From Candidatus Liptonbacteria bacterium RIFOXYD1_FULL_36_11 (GTDB taxonomy: Bacteria > Patescibacteriota > Minisyncoccia > UBA6257 > XYB1-36-10): 6,562 nucleotides of DNA. Below are positions 1 through 3,488 of this stretch, one piece after another; the first letter of the stretch is position 1; every line of letters starts with the position of its first letter. Both the position numbers and the translations under genes were made by a program. Below the pieces are notes generated by a model. That model saw nothing but the letters and a program-made list of their open reading frames with translations, was not told where the DNA came from and did no database searches. The stretch is from NCBI GenBank assembly GCA_001821375.1, contig MHLG01000009.1:19383-25944 (forward strand), given 5' to 3'.

Positions 1-582
1 GTAGGGGAGGTGAGAGCCTGTTCCCCAACGACGAAACTGAGACACGGTTCGTACTCCTACGGGAGGCAGCAGTCGAGAATATTCCACAATGGGCGAAAGC
101 CTGATGGAGCGACGCCGCGTGCAGGAAGAAGGCCTTCGGGTTGTAAACTGCGGTAGCAGGGGAAAAACTTCGGTGATTGTACCCTGCGGAAAGAGGTTGG
201 TAACTACGTGCCAGCACCCGCGGTAATACGTAGACCTCAAGCGTTATCCGGATTTATTGGGCGTAAAGCGTGTGTAGGGGGTTTGATAAGTCGGTGGTTA
301 AATCTTAAGGCCTAACCTTAAGCTCGCCTCCGATACTGTCAAACTAGAGGGCATTAGAGGCTAGCGGAACGCACGGTGTAGGGGTGAAATCCGTTGATAT
401 CGTGCGGAACACCAGAGGCGAAGGCGGCTAGCTGGGACGTCCCTGACCCTGAGACACGAAAGCGTGGGGAGCAAAAAGGATTAGATACCCTTGTAGTCCA
501 CGCCCTAAACTATGCCTGCTAGCTGTTTTGAGTATCGACCCTCAAAGTGGCGAAGCTAACGCGTTAAGCAGGCCGCCTGGGA

Positions 583-614
<32 letters not shown>

Positions 615-841
615 AGACGGGGACTCGCACAAGCGGTGGAGCATGAGGTTTAATTCGACATTAAGCGAGGAACCTTACCAGGGCTTGAAATCCCGACGAA
701 CTCCAGCAGAAACGTTGGAGGTCCGCAAGGACGGCGGGACAGGTGCTGCACGGTTGTCGTCAGCTCGTGTCTTGAGATGTTCCCTTAAGTGGGGTAACGA
801 GCGCAACCCCTGTCGTGTGTTATATGTATCACGCGAGACTG

Positions 842-939
842 CCCAGCCCTAAGTTCAGATTTTAGAAATCAAATATCGGATGTCGGATTTATATCCAATA
901 TCCGATGTCTGAAATCCAATATCCGATTTTAGGGCTGGG
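842..939 (+). other. Folded insertion in 16S helix 40
   Basis: In E. coli the CCAG and CTGG strands of helix 40 are about 7 bases apart; here CCAG (843-846) and CTGG (935-938) are 88 bases apart, so about 80 extra bases sit at the helix tip. The base is a perfect 11-bp stem, 842-852 with 929-939. Inside, TTCAGA (854-859) pairs with TCTGAA (908-913), ATCGGAT (875-881) with ATCCGAT (900-906), and GGAT (885-888) with ATCC (893-896) over a TTAT loop. It has no open frame and is far too short for a group I or II intron, so it is probably retained as an expansion segment. Retention is an inference; splicing or excision cannot be excluded from DNA. Confidence 0.85.
893..927 (+). repeat. Two direct copies of ATCCAATATCCGAT inside insertion 1
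   Basis: The 14-mer occurs at 893-906 and 914-927, 21 bases apart. A partly complementary relative, ATCGGATGTCGGAT, lies at 875-888. The first copy can pair with that relative; the second is left unpaired in the same fold. The arrangement looks like a short repeat unit copied within the arm. Confidence 0.8.
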
Positions 940-1202
940 AGGAAGGTGGGGATGACGTCAAATCAGCGTGGCCCTTTGATGCCCTGGGCTACACTCATGC
1001 TACAATGGCCGTTACAATGGGTTGCCAAGCCGCAAGGCGGAGCTAATCCCACAAAAACGGCCCCAGTTCGGATTGCAGGCTGCAACTCGCCTGCATGAAG
1101 CCGGAATCGCTAGTAATCGCGTATCAGCAATGGCGCGGTGAATACGTTCTCGAGTCCTGTACTCACTGCCCGTCAAGTCAGGGGAGCCGGGAATACCTAG
1201 AG

Positions 1203-1345
1203 CCCAGCCCAAAGTTCGAAGGACTTTGGGAAATTACAAGCACCAAGAAATAATAACTAAATAATGATTAATTATTTTAATTTGTTTGGAATTTATATCT
1301 TGTAAATTTAGTGCTTGCCCAAAAACCTGCGGTTTTTGGGCTGGG
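1203..1345 (+). other. Folded insertion near the tip of 16S helix 44
   Basis: Helix 44 is entered after ACCTA (1195-1199) and left before TAGGT (1352-1356), which pair with each other. The 143 bases between the insertion borders are closed either by an 8-bp stem, CCCAGCCC (1203-1210) with GGGCTGGG (1338-1345), or by a 5-bp stem with two hairpins at the junction: 1208-1215 with 1223-1230, and 1318-1327 with 1331-1340 (a perfect 10-bp stem over a TGC loop). A central AT-rich arm is closed by CAAGCAC (1237-1243) with GTGCTTG (1311-1317) and contains AAATAAT/ATTATTT (1259-1265, 1271-1277). There is no open frame. It is likely an expansion segment; excision is possible but not shown. Confidence 0.85.
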
Positions 1346-1409
1346 TGAGGGTAGGTTCGGTGACACGGACTAAGTCGTAACAAGGCACGTGTAGCGGAAG
1401 CTGTGCGTG

Positions 1410-1422
1410 GATTAATTAATAA
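1410..1422 (+). other. 16S 3' tail without an anti-Shine-Dalgarno sequence
   Basis: In E. coli, helix 45 is followed by GGAUCACCUCCUUA. Here the aligned segment starting at 1409 reads GGATTAATTAATAA, so every base of the CCUCC core is replaced by A or T. The preceding 10-bp helix 45 with its GGAA loop is intact, which fixes the alignment. The exact mature 3' end is not known from DNA. Confidence 0.85.
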
Positions 1423-1568
1423 AATTCTAGTGTCGTTTGCTTCAGTTTATCTGAAGTAGAGCGTTGGCCGCGTAAGCTCAAATTAGCGGCTTCTGCTATT
1501 AAGGCAGATCATCTTGGGGCAGCAAAAAAACTCTTTTCTTAACTATTTTTTAAGCGACTTTTTTTTAT
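1423..1568 (+). other. 16S downstream spacer with three small hairpins
   Basis: No tRNA, 23S or intact gene is visible between 16S and the next coding region. The spacer can form three consecutive hairpins: 1438-1445 with 1451-1458 (8 bp including one G-U), GCCGC 1467-1471 with GCGGC 1486-1490, and TCTGC 1492-1496 with GCAGA 1504-1508. A weak CTTAA/TTAAG hairpin before a T-rich run (about 1538-1568) may help end 16S transcription. The hairpins could be 16S trailer or processing structure or a small RNA; the sequence does not decide. Confidence 0.5.
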
Positions 1569-1597
1569 TTGACTTCATTATTTTTTTTTCCTATACT
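1569..1597 (+). promoter_or_regulatory. Sigma-70-type promoter placing the start at or beside the ATG (leaderless)
   Basis: TTGACT (1569-1574) and TATACT (1592-1597) each match five of six consensus bases and are separated by exactly 17 bases. Transcription would start about 7 bases after the -10 box, at 1604-1605, which is the ATG of the receiver-domain gene. The mRNA would therefore have no 5' leader. The in-frame TTG at 1569 is the -35 box and should not be used as a start codon. Confidence 0.75.
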
Positions 1598-1604
1598 TTT
1601 TTAT

Positions 1605-2198
1605 ATGAACCAAAACGAAGAAAATAAAACTGAAGTTAAAATAGTTTCCGAAACAACTCCAAACACTATTTCTCCGATTCCTCCAGCTCAAATTGCAGAA
1701 CCGCCTGTTGCGGAAATTTCTCCAGAACCTCAAGCGCCAATTTCTGTAGAACAAATCACTACTATCCGGCCAGAACCTTCAATTTCTATTCCTGATTCTA
1801 CCGCCACTCCTTCAAGTTATACCGTTCTTCTTGTTGAAGACGACCCTTTTTTAAGTTCTCTTCTTAAAGCCAAACTTCAAAAAGCTGGTATAACGGTTAA
1901 TCTGGCTACAGATGGCGAACAAGCTGTTGAGATATTGCAAAGCTTTTATCCAAATCTAATTCTCTTAGATCTTATTCTTCCCAAAAAATCAGGTTTTGAA
2001 GTTTTAGAATCTATCCAAAGCAATCCACAAATTTCCGGCATTCCAGTTATCATTCTTTCAAACCTTGGCCAAGATTCTGACGTCTCAAAGGGAAAAGATT
2101 TAGGGGCGATTGAATACTTTATTAAGGCTAAAACTTCCATAGACGAACTGGTTAAAAAAATTGAAGACTTTTTAAAAAACAAAAAACAAACTATTTAA
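1605..2198 (+). CDS. Response regulator receiver-domain protein with Pro-rich N-terminal tail
   Basis: The 197-residue protein has two parts. Residues 1-70 are a low-complexity tail rich in Pro, Glu, Ile and Thr, probably disordered. Residues 72-190 are a CheY-type receiver: acid pocket E78-D79-D80 in VLLVEDD, phospho-acceptor D122 in LILLDLILP, the switch Ser/Thr as S152 in VIILSNLG, and conserved K174 in YFIKAK. All phosphotransfer residues are present, so it should accept phosphate from a histidine kinase. There is no DNA-binding or enzymatic output domain, and no kinase nearby, so output is probably by protein-protein contact; the tail may be an adaptor. ATG 1605 is chosen because an upstream TTG in the same frame lies in the promoter. 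There is no Shine-Dalgarno motif. The gene is six bases from rplS and probably co-transcribed with it. Confidence 0.92.
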   Translation: MNQNEENKTEVKIVSETTPNTISPIPPAQIAEPPVAEISPEPQAPISVEQITTIRPEPSISIPDSTATPSSYTVLLVEDDPFLSSLLKAKLQKAGITVNLATDGEQAVEILQSFYPNLILLDLILPKKSGFEVLESIQSNPQISGIPVIILSNLGQDSDVSKGKDLGAIEYFIKAKTSIDELVKKIEDFLKNKKQTI

Positions 2199-2204
2199 TA
2201 AAAT

Positions 2205-2510
2205 ATGATTCCTGAAGAAATATTAAAACAAATAAAGCCCGGAGCTAAAATTCGGGTTTTTGACAAATTTGGCCGTTTTGAAGGTATGGTTTTAGCTAGA
2301 AAACATGGCAATGAAACTGGTGCCACTTTTACCGTGCGAGCGGTAGTAGCGGATGTTCCTATGGAAAAAGTTTTTCCGATAAATTCTCCGGCTATAAAAA
2401 AAATTGAAATAATTTCCTCTCCCCGTAAAGTTTCTCGTTCTAAAATATATTTTGTGCGCGGCCTCTCCAAGAAAAAAACTCGCCAAAAAATTGGCGCTTC
2501 TGTTAAATAA
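2205..2510 (+). CDS. rplS: Large-subunit ribosomal protein bL19
   Basis: The 101-residue basic protein matches bL19, which lies at the 30S-50S interface (established for the family). Recognisable segments are IKPGAKIRVFDKFG (residues 10-23), FEGMVLARKHG (25-35), the family block ATFTVRAV (40-47), MEKVFPINSPAIKKIEI (53-69) and the C-terminal basic segment SRSKIYFVRGLSKKK (77-91). It is shorter than the usual 115 or so residues, mainly at the N-terminus, in keeping with compact proteins in this group. Many bacteria place rplS after rpsP-rimM-trmD; here it follows a receiver-domain gene. The start ATG lies six bases after the upstream stop in AATAAAATATG, with no Shine-Dalgarno motif. A strong hairpin terminator follows 19 bases after the stop. 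Confidence 0.95.
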   Translation: MIPEEILKQIKPGAKIRVFDKFGRFEGMVLARKHGNETGATFTVRAVVADVPMEKVFPINSPAIKKIEIISSPRKVSRSKIYFVRGLSKKKTRQKIGASVK

Positions 2511-2529
2511 CTAAACAAATAAAAAAAAC

Positions 2530-2564
2530 CTCTTACCTGTCTTCTGACAAGTAAGAGATTTTTT
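2530..2564. terminator. Bidirectional intrinsic terminator between convergent genes
   Basis: CTCTTAC (2530-2536) pairs with GTAAGAG (2551-2557) and TGTC (2538-2541) with GACA (2546-2549), with one C/A mismatch between the two stems and a TTCT loop. T residues follow at 2559-2564 on the plus strand, and eight A residues precede the stem (2521-2528), giving a U-tract on the minus strand. It can stop both rplS transcription and the convergent gene, whose stop codon lies 6 bases from the plus-strand T tract. Confidence 0.88.
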
Positions 2565-2569
2565 GTTTC

Positions 2570-2833
2570 TTAATTAAGATAAAAAATAGGAATAACTTTT
2601 CTTTCAAAGTCAATACTACATTGCAAACGATCTCTGTAGCAAATTGCATTATTCTCTTCTCTATTCTTATGCAATTTCAAATACAAATACGCGCATGTAT
2701 GAGTTTCTTCAGCAACGACTTCTACCCCCTCATAACCTGGTTTTTCATTTAATAAAATAAAATAAGAACCAAGTTTCACTTCAGAAAACGTAATCACCTT
2801 CACGCCAACTTGAATAACTTTTCCTTCTATCAT
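2570..2833 (-). CDS. Hypothetical small protein, 87 residues
   Basis: I do not recognise the family. The protein has alternating hydrophobic residues suggesting beta strands (KVIQVGVKVITF, 5-16; SYFILLN, 23-29; VEVVAEE, 37-43; CAYLYLKLH, 47-55; KVIPIFYL, 79-86) and three cysteines (47, 65, 72). It has no signal peptide or membrane segment and is probably cytoplasmic. Reality is supported by its stop codon sitting next to the shared terminator, by ordinary composition, and by a purine-rich GAGAGG tract ending 9 bases before the ATG. That tract is the only Shine-Dalgarno-like sequence at a good distance in the window, which is odd next to a 16S rRNA without an anti-Shine-Dalgarno. The gene could be a recent acquisition, or the tract could be chance. 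A weak -10 (TATAGA, 2850-2855 on the minus strand) precedes it. Confidence 0.7.
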   Translation of the reverse strand: MIEGKVIQVGVKVITFSEVKLGSYFILLNEKPGYEGVEVVAEETHTCAYLYLKLHKNREENNAICYRDRLQCSIDFERKVIPIFYLN

Positions 2834-2931
2834 TTCCTTTTTCCTCTCTTCTATAAAAATTATTAATTAAAACATCTGAAAAAAGAATAACCCACATCTT
2901 TTCTATTTTCAAATTTTTTAGCGCATAATTA

Positions 2932-2961
2932 TTGAAATTACTGCTAAAAATGTATTATACT
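2932..2961 (+). promoter_or_regulatory. Promoter for tRNA-Leu
   Basis: TTGAAA (2932-2937) and TATACT (2956-2961) are separated by 18 bases, about 50 bases upstream of the tRNA. The same strand has no other good hexamer pair before the tRNA. The 180-base gap 2834-3013 holds this promoter, the inverted repeat after it, and the upstream region of the divergent small gene; nothing else was seen. Confidence 0.6.
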
Positions 2962-2981
2962 AATCAGGTATTATCTGATTA
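2961..2981 (+). repeat. Inverted repeat TAATCAG...CTGATTA at the tRNA transcription start
   Basis: TAATCAG (2961-2967) and CTGATTA (2975-2981) are perfect inverted copies around GTATTAT. The repeat starts at the end of the -10 box and covers the expected transcription start, so it could be an operator or a leader hairpin. GTATTAT is also present at 2952-2958 within the promoter. Confidence 0.5.
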
Positions 2982-3013
2982 AATGCCTTTTAGCTGTTTT
3001 TAACAAATCAAAA

Positions 3014-3095
3014 GCGCGGGTGGCGAAACTGGTAGACGCACTACCTTGAGGTGGTAGCGCCGCAAGGCTTGGAGGTTCAAATCCTCTCCCGCGCA
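3014..3095 (+). tRNA. tRNA-Leu, anticodon GAG
   Basis: The 82-base gene folds as a class II tRNA. The acceptor is GCGCGGG (3014-3020) with CCCGCGC (3088-3094) and discriminator A3095. The anticodon arm is CTACC-TTGAGGT-GGTAG (3041-3057), giving anticodon GAG, which reads CUC and CUU leucine codons. The long variable arm is GCC-GCAA-GGC, and the T arm is GGAGG-TTCAAAT-CCTCT with one G-U pair. The D arm contains the usual CTGGTAGACGC. CCA is not encoded (the next bases are CAC), so the CCA-adding enzyme would be needed. The 3' end is repeated twice downstream. Confidence 0.96.
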
Positions 3096-3096
3096 C
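3079..3096 (+). repeat. tRNA 3'-end repeat, copy 1 (inside tRNA-Leu)
   Basis: AAATCCTCTCCCGCGCAC spans part of the T loop, the 3' strand of the T and acceptor stems and one base beyond. It recurs identically at 3233-3250, and 16 bases of it (3078-3093) recur inverted at 3116-3131. tRNA 3' ends are classic integrase attachment sites, so this is the candidate left junction. Confidence 0.9.
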
Positions 3097-3115
3097 ACGC
3101 AACCTTTTAAATCAT

Positions 3116-3131
3116 CGCGGGAGAGGATTTG
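3116..3131 (-). repeat. tRNA 3'-end repeat, inverted copy
   Basis: CGCGGGAGAGGATTTG is the exact reverse complement of 3078-3093 within tRNA-Leu, and its first 15 bases are complementary to 3233-3247. In a read-through RNA it could pair with either the tRNA 3' strand or the downstream copy, but not with both. Confidence 0.9.
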
Positions 3132-3232
3132 GATAAAGGGTGGATCAGAGGGAAAGCAACCGCATTCCCTCCGTGTAGGAAATTATTCAAAACCGTGGGT
3201 TTTGAAAGAACGAACAAACGCGAGTGATGTGA

Positions 3233-3250
3233 AAATCCTCTCCCGCGCAC
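3233..3250 (+). repeat. tRNA 3'-end repeat, second direct copy
   Basis: Identical over 18 bases to 3079-3096 and exactly 154 bases downstream. Unlike the copy in the tRNA gene, the discriminator position (3249) is followed by CCA (3250-3252). It is the candidate right junction of an integrated segment, and may be the original tRNA 3' end. Confidence 0.9.
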
Positions 3251-3272
3251 CAAATGTAACTTGTTCGGAATA

Positions 3273-3488
3273 ATGTCTATGAACTTACTTAAAATCATTA
3301 AAGAATATATCTATAATAAGCCTAAAATAAAAAAAGTAGTTGGAGTTATTTTAATTTTTGTCGGTCTTACTACTCTTATCACGCCTTTTACTCCTGGTTC
3401 ATGGTTAGCAATTATTGGTCTTGAATTATTAGGTATACGGATTTTGTTTTTTAATAAATTTAAATTTTGGAAGAAAAAAATAACATGA
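3273..3488 (+). CDS. Small membrane protein, PGPGW-like
   Basis: This short protein (71 residues from ATG 3273; 69 from ATG 3279, which is equally possible) has a basic N-terminal segment followed by two hydrophobic stretches separated by LITPFTPGSW, and a basic aromatic C-terminus (FNKFKFWKKK). Numbered from the 3279 start, the hydrophobic stretches are about residues 20-35 and 42-58. The central P-x-x-PGSW turn followed by LAIIGLELLG resembles the PGPGW family of putative transmembrane proteins, whose molecular role is not established; the assignment is by motif only. Its TGA stop overlaps the next gene's ATG (ATGA at 3485-3488), so translation is probably coupled to the permease. No separate promoter is evident, so transcription may come from the tRNA promoter through the repeat element. 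Confidence 0.78.
   Translation: MSMNLLKIIKEYIYNKPKIKKVVGVILIFVGLTTLITPFTPGSWLAIIGLELLGIRILFFNKFKFWKKKIT

Larger units (their letters stand above)
3116..3252 (+). other. Structured 132-base inverted-repeat element ending in CACCA; possible ncRNA or miniature element
   Basis: A perfect 15-bp terminal stem (3116-3130 with 3233-3247) encloses two further hairpins: GAGGGAA (3148-3154) with TTCCCTC (3165-3171) over a 10-base loop, and a 9-bp stem 3186-3194 with 3198-3206 over GTG. Immediately after the stem comes CACCA (3248-3252), so the folded RNA would have a tRNA-like 3' end. I do not recognise it as SRP RNA, RNase P RNA, tmRNA or 6S RNA: the characteristic motifs of those RNAs are absent. It also fits a miniature inverted-repeat element whose termini are tRNA-derived. 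No open frame is convincing on either strand. Confidence 0.6.

Noticed and set aside
643..1212. Open frames on both strands within the 16S gene (643-852 plus, 1012-1212 minus)
   Set aside because: They lie entirely within well-conserved rRNA sequence and have no recognisable protein features.
842..1345. Group I or II self-splicing introns in 16S
   Set aside because: The insertions (about 80 and 140 bases) are too short, have no homing endonuclease and show no intron core; they sit as helix extensions.
1423..1542. Open frame without a start codon reading ...EVERWPRKLKLAASAIKADHL... and ending at TAA
   Set aside because: It looks somewhat protein-like, but it begins right after a stop, has no ATG, GTG or TTG start, is about 40 codons long, and overlaps the three hairpins. 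A gene remnant cannot be excluded.
1946..2518. Minus-strand open frames under the receiver and rplS genes
   Set aside because: They are shadows of strongly recognised plus-strand genes and have no family resemblance of their own.
2796..2812. ATCACCTTCACGCC as a displaced 16S 3' end carrying an anti-Shine-Dalgarno
   Set aside because: It lies more than 1.3 kb away inside the minus-strand gene, is not CCTCC, and has no rRNA context.
3096..3250. CRISPR array
   Set aside because: Only two direct copies plus one inverted copy exist, and they are explained as tRNA 3' ends; there are no regular spacers.
3107..3298. Minus-strand 63-codon frame across the tRNA-adjacent element
   Set aside because: It spans the inverted repeats and the next gene's start, has no recognisable domain, and its composition follows the RNA-like structure.
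3486..3488. TGA recoded as glycine, as in Gracilibacteria and SR1
   Set aside because: TGA here fits a normal ATGA stop-start overlap, and none of the full-length genes needs TGA as sense to be complete.
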